Assembly: GCA_009741485.1 (NCBI GenBank)
Contig: CM019230.1
Location: forward strand, 10,534,161-10,598,160
Length of the DNA stretch: 64,000 bases
Direction of reading: 5' to 3'
From: Malurus cyaneus samueli
Lineage: Eukaryota > Chordata > Aves > Passeriformes > Maluridae
Position numbers and translations under genes: made by a program. The notes under the pieces were generated by a model that saw nothing but the letters and a program-made list of their open reading frames with translations, was not told the origin of the DNA and searched no databases. Below, piece by piece: positions 36,715 through 48,016 of this stretch (its first letter is position 1; each line of letters begins with the position of its first letter).

Positions 36715-39576
36715 ATAACACAACATGAGAGAACTCCATGTCTGTGCTGGGGAAATAAACGAAAGATGCCAAAGCAACCGGGGCGGGGGGGGAGGAGAGA
36801 AGGATAATCTTCAAAGAGTTGTTCTGTCCCACCATTTAAGATTTCCTTTTTTTAAATTATTTACCAGATTGATTTATTCATGTCTAGGAAGGGGCAGTGA
36901 TTCTGGGGAGCAAACAACAGCTTTCCTTTGGGAACATAAAAAGCCAAAACAACTGGTCAGAGTTTTGGATGAACTTGCAGAAAAATAGGAGTGTTGCTGT
37001 TGAAAGAACTACCCAGGGTAGCCGGGTTTTGCAGTAATGCCCTCCCAGCTTAACCAGTGTCTGTTCTGGGAGTTCTGTCCTTGCTCAGAGGAGGAACAGC
37101 AGCCCAGGGAGGTAAATTGCGGATCTTTGAAGCTGAGTGGGTGAAAAGCAGAGCTGGGCGCAGGGTGCTGCTGGGTGAGAGTCCAGAGCCCTCCCGCAGG
37201 GTAGAGCTCTGCTGGCCTCAGCACGTTTTGGTGCCATAACACTGGTCAGAGCTGTGCTGGGACAGGTCTGGAGTGGACTCTGGCTCTGGGAATTCTTTTC
37301 CCAGGCCCAGCTCTTCCCTGCAGTTAGAATAGCTTGAGCTCTCTCCCAAGCTGTGGCTGTGCTGGAGGAGCACTGGGGAGGTGCTGCTTTGTTGCTCTGA
37401 GCTGGTGATGGTGTGGTGGCCTTGGTAAACATGTCCTCCTGGTTACCCTCATTTGAAGCCTCGACTGGAAACCTGGCTTGTGGCAGTTCTCAGTGCCTCC
37501 GTGTCACTGGTGGTGGTGACAGATGGCTGTGGGTGACCTCAGCTGAGCTCAGGGAGGGTGGCTGCGAATGGGTGTCCATTGTTCACCCGTTAATTAGCTC
37601 CTTGGACGGTTGTACCAAGCTGTTCAAATAACTGTCCTGCCCTCCCTCCCTTCCAGTATCACCAGTGACCAGGAATGGGTTTGGGCAGGGAAATGCTTCT
37701 GTTTCCAACCAGTACTGTTTGAAATTTGTCTGCAGGAGTTTCCAGGTCAGTAAGTGAAGGCAGGAGCACTGATCCTGGCAGGAGGGACAGTGGTAGGAAA
37801 GGAGGCTAGGGAGGAGCTGCCCACTTGCCAACAGACCCATGTTATGTTGAGTTAATGACTGATAAGTTGTTCTTTATGCCTGGGTCAGTTGCCCTGATAA
37901 GATCTGTTTCCTTTCTCTTGAGAAATAAATACCTTGTTTAGGTGGCAAGGCCCTGCAGTTCTATCACCCAGCAGATCTGCCCAAAGCACAGGGACTATTT
38001 TCCTCCAAGGACATAAGATGTGCCTATGTCAGGATACCTGGCTTGAAACCAAGTTCTTTTTCTTTGCTGATGGTGCTCCTGGACTCAGTTCAGAGAACAC
38101 CTTCTGCCTCTATTTCCAGAAGCTGGTGGAGGTGTAGGAAGGACAGGGGGACATTTTTTCCTCCGAATAAAATCTTTTTCGCTTAGAAAAGAGATAAAAG
38201 AGGCAGATTGGGACTTTGAGCTACTGTGTTCATACCAATGTAGTAGAAATACTTCTTAAAATCAACAAATATTATAAGAACCCTGAGGGACCTGCTCAGT
38301 ACTCTGGGCTCTCAAATCTGTTAATGCTGTCTGCTTATTCTCCCCATTCTTTTTCTCCTCTCAACCTGCAAAGGTAAGAAATGTGGTTTTCCTCGCATTC
38401 AGAAAGATGCCTTCTATTTCTGCCAAACCTGGTCTGCCTTGCTCACATTCCTGAGCTAGTAAAGATGGGAATTTCAGTAATGACCAAAAAGAACGCTCTG
38501 TGCAAACATGAGAGGAGATAACAGTGAATGGAGAGATTCTGCTTTCTTAAAAGCAGTCAATTCTGGTTATTGCTGAAAGGGCCAGAGCCAACCAGATCCC
38601 GTGGATCAGGGAACACCCCGGGAGAGCTGTGGTGTGTGCAGGGAGCAGAGAGTCTGTCTGAGCTCAGCCTCTGATCCCGAGCCAGACCAGGCTCATCTGT
38701 CCCTCCCACATAACCCAGTGGCTGTGGCTGCCTGTGCTTGTCCTTCTGCCAGGGATGTCCCTGGAATAATTTCCTTAGGAATAGCTGCAGTGGAGCAGCG
38801 ATGGAGCTCCCTGGAGGGGTCTGTGGTACTTGGCTAACTGGGAAATGCAGCCCTGTGGGCATTGCTTCAGTGTGGGCTCAGTTCTGTGGCACTTGAGACA
38901 CGTTTGGCTCAACAGAAATGTCTCAGTGAGGGTCAGTGCAATCAGCAATGCCCAACTCGTGCTGGTTCCTTGATGCCCTGGTAGGCCACTTCTGTGCAGT
39001 GTCAGCTCTGAAAGCAGAGTGGGAAGCATCTGCAGGGCCAGGGGCCAGGCTGCCCCTCAGCTGGGCTGGGACAGGGGAGGGAATGATCCCTCCATGGGAT
39101 TGAGAAGGGCTGATGAGCAGGGAAGATGGACAGATAGGGGAAAATAACAGGATGACAGAAATAATGGTGTTTGAAATAGGCTCTTCCCTCATCCAGATTG
39201 TTTACTAGAGCAATGGATATTATCAGTTCCTTCAAAATGAAAATAACCTAGAATTCACATTTTACTGAAGGAATTGAACATCAAAAGGTGTCCATTAAAT
39301 CTGGAACTTGGCAAACGGAAGAGAGATTTAAATGTCTGTGGGAAAGAGATCAGATACTCCTCTTGAAATTTACCTACGCTTATTATCTTTAAATTACTTT
39401 TTATGCAGGTAATTAAAAAACCTTTTAAGAGAACTAGAAACCAATAATTTGAATACAGCATGTACTTTGAGTTGCTCTACAAAAAGCACCTCAAAATTTT
39501 GTTTTAAAATAAATATTATAGAACCTGTGAAAAGGCTTTCTGTTCTTTACTACTCTATTTCAATACTGTTTACTAA

Positions 39577-39780
<204 letters not shown>

Positions 39781-42700
39781 TAACAGCTGCCTGCCACCTC
39801 CTTAATGTACCTGCAGCTTGGAGTTTCCTTATCCACCTCCATGGAATCAGGATTTTAAAGGGTGGGGAGAGAACCAGGTTTGTGTGAATCGCTGAGGTGC
39901 AGCAGCAAAGTGACACCACCACAACTGTGCCAGGCCCATCAGTGCTCTGAAAGTTAGAGCAGAAAAACTTTGTTTCTAAGGAAAAAGTAGAGATAAGTTT
40001 TATGTCAAAAGTTGTTGTGCACCGGCTGTGGATGAAGGAAGAGTAAAAGAGTATGATTGAATAAGAAAAGCTATAAAAAAGTTGGTGTTTTGGCAGCTGA
40101 CAAATAATCTGAGGTGCCAATGGAACAATGGTGTGTTTGAGTTCAAAAAGAGGTCAGGGAAATACTTAACCTGGAGGAACTCCTTTTTTTTTTTTTCCCT
40201 CCTAACTGGTGTGTGTCTGTAGTAGAATAGAGTGCATTATGGAGGGCTCATGGTTTGAATTTTGGCTTTAAGGCTGTGCTGGACAAACATTTAATCTGAA
40301 TCTGATGTGATACGAATTTGTTGAAATGAGCACATGCTGTTGAACTTGCATATTGCATTTCTGACACAGTGTTCTGGAAGCATAGCTCATTCTATCCAAT
40401 ATTGGTTCATATTTAGGGGGCTGTTAAATGTGTGGGGACAGTAGCATGTCATATCCAGAAAGCTGTGTGTGACCAAGAGCCAGGTCTGCACACCTTGCTG
40501 TGTTCTGTAGCGGTTGAGGGACTGGGAGGAGGGAAAAAGCTGTTTGACCTACTTCACACAAACTGAGCAAAAGCTGTTCCTGCTTCCAGGTTAACCAACT
40601 CTTTAAATGTTAACTTTTTTTAGACATTTTATATCTTTCAGTACATCACGCAAGTTGTTGTTTCTCCAGTTGTGATTTTGTCTTTAGGGCTGCTTAATAA
40701 TCAACTACAGGTTGCTGAGTGTCCTTTCACCTCAGCAGAACTGTGCCAGCAGAGCGGGGTGATGCAGGGACAGGCAGTGGAAGAGATGCAAATTGGGGCC
40801 ACCACGAATTGTTCTGCTTCCCAGTGGGTATTTGTGCCCCTGTTTTCATGTGTATTTGTGAAAGAAACTCAGACTTCTTGACCAGAACAGCAGCTTCTAA
40901 CAGCTCATGTCAGAGGATCCCTAATAAGTCCATGTGGAATAACAGCAGAGTAAACCTTAACATTAAGGAGTTTATTGTAGCAGTCTCAAGTGGTTTGTGA
41001 TTAAGGGCTTCCCACTCTGAAAGCACCTCTTGAAATGGTCTCAAGAATACATTGAAAGGTTCTTGAGACAAATGTCCTCTAATAAAGTAAGTCAATGTCA
41101 GTAGTTACCACACTCCGGGTGCTCCATATATTTGCTCACATACCCTGCTGGTCCTGATTTGTATCTCTGGAGATCTTGCTACATGGACAAATGTTACTAT
41201 TTTTGGAAGATGGAAATAAAAAAATTGCACATGGTGCTGTATGTTTGGTTACAGCTCTCTTTTCTTTCCTTCTGATATATGGAGTTTATATTTTGTATCA
41301 AATCTCTCCGTGCTTGCTTTCTTTTTGATTTTGATAGTCTGAGTTCTCATTTGAACAAATGAAGGCATAGCTTGGAATAAGAACAGATGAAACCCATGCA
41401 GTGGGATCCATTATTTAGGGAATAACTTGTTGAAGGGTAAGCAAATCTGTGTTTCTAGTGCCCTTCACCTGTATGGAGCCACTCCCTGTTTATTTCAGGA
41501 AGCATTTGCAGGAGTTGCTGAATTCCCCCACTGACGGTTTGTCCCCACAAGTGCATTGCAGGGATAAATAAAAACTCCAGCAGAGGCATTAGTGCTGGCC
41601 GTGGTGAGGAGGAGCAGTGAGGGTCAGGTGGAATGGGGAGCTTTGGCACTGACCCTGCTCCTTCTGTGCTTCCAGGGCCTCAGTGGGGCCCTTGTGCTGA
41701 GAGACATTTCAAGGAACTGAATCTGTCTCCATATAAATAAAATGCAATTACAACAACCAAGGTTTTGTAGTCATTAGTGCACCAAATAATATTTGTCCTG
41801 ACAGTAGCAGATTATTACATTATTCCATTTGTTTTCTGGTTATCAGTGGCAAACAAGGTCAGCTACTGAGTGTGCCCAGGGTTTGGTGAGGAGAGATAGA
41901 TTTTTCCTATCAAATATTTAACACAATGTACAAAATGTCTTTAATTTTCGAACTCTGCCTTGGGTTTAATAGGCTTTCAGGCTTTAATGAAACAGAAAAT
42001 ACGTGTCAGAAAGTTTTGGCTTGTAGAAATATGTCTCTAACCAAGAGCTAGTTGGGTTCATCAAAATGGCTCTGATTAATCATCAGAGGTCTCTGCAAGC
42101 ATTTATTTGCAGCATGATCCTTGGCCAGGATGCTTTTGCTGATAAGTTCCTGACACGTACTTGTAAAAGTGTTGTTCTGCAGTTCCTGTCTGTGTCTGTG
42201 CATGTAGCTGCTTTGGGAGATAGAGCTGGAATGGCAGAGACGGGTCTGGGGAGAGGAATTTTTCCAGTACTATTGCAAGTTGTGCTCCTGCTGGTACAGC
42301 ACATCCATAGGTTTCTTTTGATATGGATGACTGCTATGTTTCCTGTGTTTGACGTCTGAAGTTTAATGATTAGAACTCAAACCTGAAATTGAAACCATAG
42401 GAATGCAATTCCTTTGGAGAATATGGCCTTACCCTAATAGAAATATCCTGGCCACTAATTTAGATTAATGACAGTGGTTGGCTGGAGTTTCCTGGCCTGT
42501 TCAGTGGTATTTTGTGCAGTATAATCATGTTTATTTTCCTTGCAGCTAATCACAAACTACTCATTTCCAGGTGTTTGTGAGCTGTGTTTACAGTGATGAA
42601 CAGGATACCTGGACCTGAGCTGTGACTCTGAACAACCTGATTTCTTAAACCACAATTTTTTTGTGCTGAGAATTGGGCATAGTGAGTAATTGTTACTCAG

Positions 42701-44090
42701 TCTCTTAATGCTTTCTTGCCTCTAATTCAGAGCATGGACAGTCACAGCTCAGCTTCCAGTTTCTGTTGCTCTGGTTTCATATGTTTGAATTAATATTTGT
42801 GCTAAATAAGAAAATTGAAACTTATATTTAGATTATGAAAGCGAAAGCTTTTCTGGTCAGCAGAACTGGTGCATTTCCATAGTTATTCTTTGTTTTAAAC
42901 ATTGCTGGAGCACTCTGAATTTTCTTAAACTGGGGATACAAATGGATCCCTGCTGTTCTCCATGAGTGCTGTGGTAGGATATGTCAGTGTGGAAGCATTG
43001 CTGAGTGCCAGCCATCAAACCCTGCTCTGTTCTTGGCCCTCTGAAGAATTTCCTGTTTGGGGGGACCTCTTGGCCCTCTGGCTGCCCAGGTCAGCCCTCC
43101 CTGTGCCCTCTGGGGACAGAAGAATGGGCTGGAAATGTGGGTCAGTGCTTGCCAAACACAGAGGGCAGAGGGTGGGGGAAGAGCTCTGACACACAGAATA
43201 GGTCCAAGAAGCCAGTTTGGAGGGGGGAATGCTATTCCCCAGGGAGACAGAATGAATTCTGCAAGCTGCCACAAGAGAGGGAGGTGCAGCATTGTTTTCT
43301 GTGGCTGAGTGGTGGGGATGAACGGGTCAGTGGTGGGGCAGCTGGGAGGCAGCAGTGATTTGGGGTGAGTTCTGCAAGGAAAAGCAAAACTCAGGCAGTG
43401 CTTGGATCTCCTAAGTGCTGCCTTTGCTGCAGCTCTTGTGTTAAAGATTGACTTGGAGGTTAAGGCAAGCAGGACTTGGGTGCATTCTAGTTATGCCAGT
43501 CAGGATTTCTCTTCAGGAAAAGCCTCATTACCCAGTGCCTGCCCGCAGAAGATAATAACCTGCAATTCAGCTTTCCAGACTGGATTTCCCCTCTCTTTCC
43601 CCCAGTAATTATTTTTCAAAGTGCTGTGGTAGCAGGGTGTTACTTCACAGGTGGTTGAGTGGATTTCTCCTGCACTTTCCCTTCATTTCCCTAAGGAGAA
43701 GGTGAGGCAGGCAGTACCCATATCCCTGGGGTGATGGACTGAAACAAAACCCAGCAGTGGGGTAGGGCTGCTGTTTGCCCCACACAGCATTGCTGGACAG
43801 GGCTTCTCATGGCTGCTGGACACTCGACATGATGGAGTTGGTGTCCTAATCCCTGTGGCATTGTTGACCTTAATTCTGTTTGGTTATACAATTTGCAAGT
43901 CTTGCTAGTGTTCCTCAGTCCTGCTGAAAAATATGGGCCATAAAAATTGGCCACTAGACTAGGATTTTGTTTAAGAAAATGAATTCTATAGGGCTAATAG
44001 GTCTGTGACAATATTTTACCAGCAAGGGAGACTTGACTGTGCGAAAGTAGCACTCATAAATTTTTCCCTAGTGCTTTTGCCACAGTTGAC

Positions 44091-44123
44091 TTTCTCTTTT
44101 CCCTCTTCCCTTCCAATTTTCCC
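44091..44123 (+). promoter_or_regulatory. Pyrimidine tract upstream of the candidate cassette exon
   Basis: A nearly unbroken C/T run (TTTCTCTTTTCCCTCTTCCC and beyond, interrupted only by AA at about 44115) lies about 250 nt before the candidate exon. A shorter run, CTTCTCTCTTC, lies just after its donor, near 44451-44461. UUCU/CUCUCU-type tracts on both sides are typical of exons silenced by PTBP1 and released in neurons. This reading is inference from motif layout; the upstream tract could also be incidental. Confidence 0.35.
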
Positions 44124-44157
44124 ACTGGATTTCTAGAGGAAGTATGGCTTTGTTTTT

Positions 44158-44185
44158 TTTATGCCTCTTTATTCAGTGGCATAAA
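44158..44185. other. 8-bp hairpin upstream of the candidate cassette exon
   Basis: TTTATGCC (44158-44165) and GGCATAAA (44178-44185) pair exactly around a 12-nt loop. It sits between the pyrimidine tract and the candidate exon, about 185 nt before the acceptor. An RNA hairpin here could influence exon inclusion, but an 8-bp match can arise by chance. Confidence 0.4.
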
Positions 44186-44370
44186 AGTGCTTCGGAAGAA
44201 ATGTTAAGAAAAACTTGTTGACTTTTCATTGCCAAAGCCCAGCTTGGCTATTAATATGACTCTTGTATAATTATGCTTAGTCTCTCCTTTTTATCCTGTT
44301 TCCCTGAGGACATCTTGATGAGCACCAAATTAGCACTGATATTTTAGGCCTGCCTTTAATCCCGCTGCAG

Positions 44371-44442
44371 AGAAGGTTTATCGGAAACAGCGTAAGACGG
44401 GAAGGGAACGCTTGATGGTGGAGAAGCCAGAACTGCCCACAG
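44371..44442 (+). CDS. MYH10: Candidate in-frame 72-nt cassette exon of MYH10
   Basis: The segment follows CCGCTGCAG, with a branch-point-like CACTGAT about 31 nt upstream of the border, and ends CCCACAG before GTGCAA. The 5' splice site is weaker than those of the constitutive exons, as is usual for regulated exons. Exon 3 ends in phase 1 and exon 4 begins there, so this exon must be 3n long and open in that frame; it is. Inclusion would insert 24 residues between Gln167 and Asp168, beginning EKVYRKQRKTGRER and ending in KPELPT. These hold eight basic and four acidic residues, with a basic cluster around a possible phosphorylatable Thr. Four CpGs survive in a CpG-poor intron, suggesting constraint. 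It resembles no repeat or family I know and lies outside the known B1 and B2 insert sites. An open 24-codon frame alone has roughly a one-in-three chance, so RNA evidence is needed. Confidence 0.55.
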
Positions 44443-47400
44443 GTGCAATACTTCTCTCTTCAAAACATCTTATTGATCTATATTTGTAGTTAATCTTGAT
44501 TTAAGTCCTCCCTTGGGGGCATATCCACCCCCAGATATGGAAGAAAAGAATTGAAACTAAAATAAGACAACTCTTTCCTTTTAAAGATCTATTAAATCTT
44601 CAAATGGAAGAGGGGAAAATTGCTCTGAGAATAAAAATCTTGGGAGTGATGGTTGTTTCTCTGTATGGTGAAGAGCAGATGGGACCTGATAAATGTGCCG
44701 TTAATGTTCTTGGTATTTTCATTACATCTCAACTTACCAAAAGTGTCCCCAAGGCCTTTTAATGGGTTACAGAGTGCAGGATGATGATCCCAGCAGAACT
44801 GGCTGCTTGGTAAATGCCAGCTGAAGGATTTATAGGTCCCTTTATTGTTACACAGAGAATTCTGGGGTTTCAGCTGGTCAGGTGTGGATGTGGAATATAA
44901 ATACTGAGGTGACAACACTGTTACCATCCAGACTGCTTGTACACCTCCAGGAGCGTGACATGCAGTGTCTTCATGGCTGAGTGCAGGGAAAGAGATTCCT
45001 GAAGCAAGAAATGAAGTAGCAAAAACTGAAATCCATCATGCTGAAGTAGTCTCCTGCCTCATTATTTTTGAATTTGAAGTAAAATGATAAATATTTCTGT
45101 CAGCTGAGCTGGTTTTGCAATATTTCATCTCCTCCTCGCTTTTGTGTTCTGTCTCTTGATACTAAATCTGTGTGATTCAGGGGCTGGGAGTTGTCATGAT
45201 TTAAATTACTGCACCTTGCTTGGCCATCTGTGAATGGCATCAGTAGCAAGTACTTCTTGAACAAGCTCTGCTGAGCTTGGAGTACCACAGTCCAGTTCCA
45301 GAAACTGTATTTTAAAGTTTTTTTGTTACTGTTGGAGAAGTTTTAGTTCTTTGGTTCTTTACTGACCTTTGTCCTTCTCTGTGTCAAAATGTGTGACTCT
45401 AACCCTGCTTATTGTTCAGCCTCAAGCTTGGGCACTTAATTAGGAAAGCAACTCTCTCTTAAGGCTCAGTTGCTTAGAAGTGTATTTGAAGTGGTTGGCA
45501 TCTTTTTTTACGTAATTTCAGTAGCTTTCTTGTATTTAGAAATGAGACAGGAGTGACAATTGTTACATGAGGAGTTCTTAGTTTCTTCAGTGCCTTGGTT
45601 GTTTTTCTTCCCACTTCTGAAGTGAAATGCTGCAATAGATCAGCCACCTCCTTGGGCTTTTTTGGTTGATATTCTGAGCAACCAGAGATGACTTTAATTT
45701 TAAAACTTGCTATGCAAGCTGGCCTCATAATTGAATTGTGACTGTGCCTACAGACAGGAATTCACGACTAAGTGCATCCAACTTGGGAAATCATTCATGA
45801 GATGAATCATTTCATGCGATTACTCAGTCAGCACCTGCTTCTGCACTGAAGCTTTCGTTTAAATTAAACTCCTTTTATTTCTAGGCAGTTGTGAAATGGA
45901 TAATTTGCTTCTGCTTGGCTCAGGCCTCGAGATGACGGGCACAAGCAGCAAAGCCTTGATGTAACAAACCCTTCAATGTGTTCTGATCTGGAGAGCAGCA
46001 GGAGAGCCCTGCCGGGTGCTGCGTGCTGGGCACAAAGCTGGGGTTTGTCACCCGAGCCTGCATTCCTCTGGGCTGCTCAGCTAAGGGGGCAGCTATGCCA
46101 TAACTCCACTGCCAGCTCTTGCAGGAGCTCCTTTTGCCTCCCCCGTCCTCTGACTTAAATTTCTTTGTTATCCTTTGGCAAGGAAGCAGCAAGCAGCATA
46201 GCAATGTTTATCCCTTAGTGAATGGGGAGAAATGTCGTTCTGGTGTCCTGCTCCCAGTCCCCTGTCCCTGTCCAAGGGGCTGCTGGTGTCCTGCTCCTTG
46301 TCTGTGACCCCAGGGTCCCCTCACCAGCACAATTTTCAATTTATATCTTGGTTTATCTCCAGCTTCTTTGCACTTGTCCAGATTCGATGCTCTCAGGTAC
46401 TTGGCTGCTTAGGAATTCCTGGCAGACCTTGTGTCTTCCTCAAGGATCCAGAGTTGCAAGGTGGTACTCATCTGTTTCATAGAACAAGGTGAATAAAAGC
46501 TCATGGCTTTCTGATCACCCTGGGGCATTCACATTCATCCTGTTCTGGGGCTTTTCCAAAGCCATCACATGGTGTGTAGATGGAAAATTCAGAAGAAAAA
46601 GCGGGAAAAAATGGGTGTCTGCCTCTTCATGTGTGCCTACTGTGAAGTTACTCAGAGAAGTTCTTGTGGAAAATTGAAGGAAAATATTTAAAAAAAAAAC
46701 CCACTCTCTGAAGGGTTCGTAAATAGAAAAATGCTGAAAACAGAAAGAATCTCAGAGATTGAGTAGTTGATGGACTGTACTGCACAGAAACATTTGGCAC
46801 AAAACATTTGGCAGCAGAACAGCCAGATGTGAGCTACTGGTGCCATCTCTGAGGGTCCTGCTCAGATCTGGGAATCTGGAGACCACTGTTCTCATGATCA
46901 GCTTTCCAAAAGGAATTTGATAACAATCCTAACCAAAAGGGCCATGTAAGCAGTGTGGGGAAAGGCCTTTGTGTAGGCAAAGAACTGGTTAAAGATTGAC
47001 CAATCTTGTCCATTGTTTTCTGCTTTTTATGGTATTGGAGTTGTTGCTGCAAAGCCTGGAGCCTGCACTCTTCTTTTTGTGATTTTTGTTCATGAACATC
47101 TTGGGAAAGAGAGGGGGCTGGCAGGGGATCCTTGGCTCATTGTTATCCAGGGTCCAAAAGTGAGAGCCTGGTGTGCAGAACTGCAGCTCAGTGTCCAGGA
47201 GGGGCTGAAATGGGGTGCTAGGCTCTGTGTATCCTACTGAGCACTGCTGTGTGCTGGGGCATGAATTATTTTCCTCATGGTGAAGCTGCTGCTGCTTAAA
47301 TAGGAGCTGTAGGGATGAATGATTTGTGGAAATCTAAGTCAAATTGTCAGCCATGGTTGTAAATCAGGAGAGAATGTGAGGAGTAAGTGCAAAAGGGGTT

Positions 47401-47525
47401 AATCTTGGAAACGTTCTTACCATACACTTGACACATTTTCTTTCTCTTTTCATAATGTATACAATCAATCTACAATAATAGAGTATTTTAATAAAATGTA
47501 TTTAGAGTACATCCTAAGGACAAAC

Positions 47526-48016
47526 GCAGGTGAGACCCCACCTGCAGAGCTGTCTCTTGCTTAGGGCTCCCAGCACTGGGAGGATGTGGAGCTGCTGGAG
47601 CCAGTCCAGAGGAGGCATCAGGATGATGTTCTGAGAACTGGAGTTACTCAGCCTGGAGAAGAGAAGGCTCTGGGAGACCTCAGAGCTCCTTCCAAGGCCT
47701 AAATGGGCTCCAAGAGAGCTGAAGAGGGACTTGGAACAAGGGAAGGACGGACAGCAATGAGGGAGTGGATTTAAACTGAAAGAGCAGAAGTTTTGATTAG
47801 AGATTAGGAAATAATTCTTCCCATGCAGGGTGGGCAGGCCCTGGCACAGGGTGCCCAGAGCAGCTGTGGCTGCCCCTGGATCCCTGGCAGTGCCCAAGGC
47901 CAGGCTGGACATTGGGGCTGGGAGTGACGTGGGACAGTGGGAGGTGTCCCTGCCATGGCAGGGGTGGGACTGGATGCTCTATAAAGTTCCTTCCCACCCA
48001 AACCATTCTGGGACTT
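47526..48016 (+). mobile_element. CR1 LINE 3' fragment
   Basis: This holds the 3' part of a CR1 non-LTR retrotransposon in sense orientation. It includes the AGCCTGGAGAAGAGAAGGCT segment near 47650, the GGGTGGGCAGGCCCTGGCAC segment, and a terminal part reading CTATAAAGTTCCTTCCCACC before CCAAACCATTCTGGGAC. It lacks the long ORFs, being 5'-truncated as most CR1 copies are. CR1 is the dominant LINE of birds and reptiles and supports the sauropsid assignment. Confidence 0.9.

Noticed and set aside
45474..45728. 84-codon Lys-rich open frame on the - strand in intron 3
   Set aside because: Looks protein-like at first, but I recognise no family, see no splice sites or retrocopy signs, and frames of this length are expected by chance in 64 kb.
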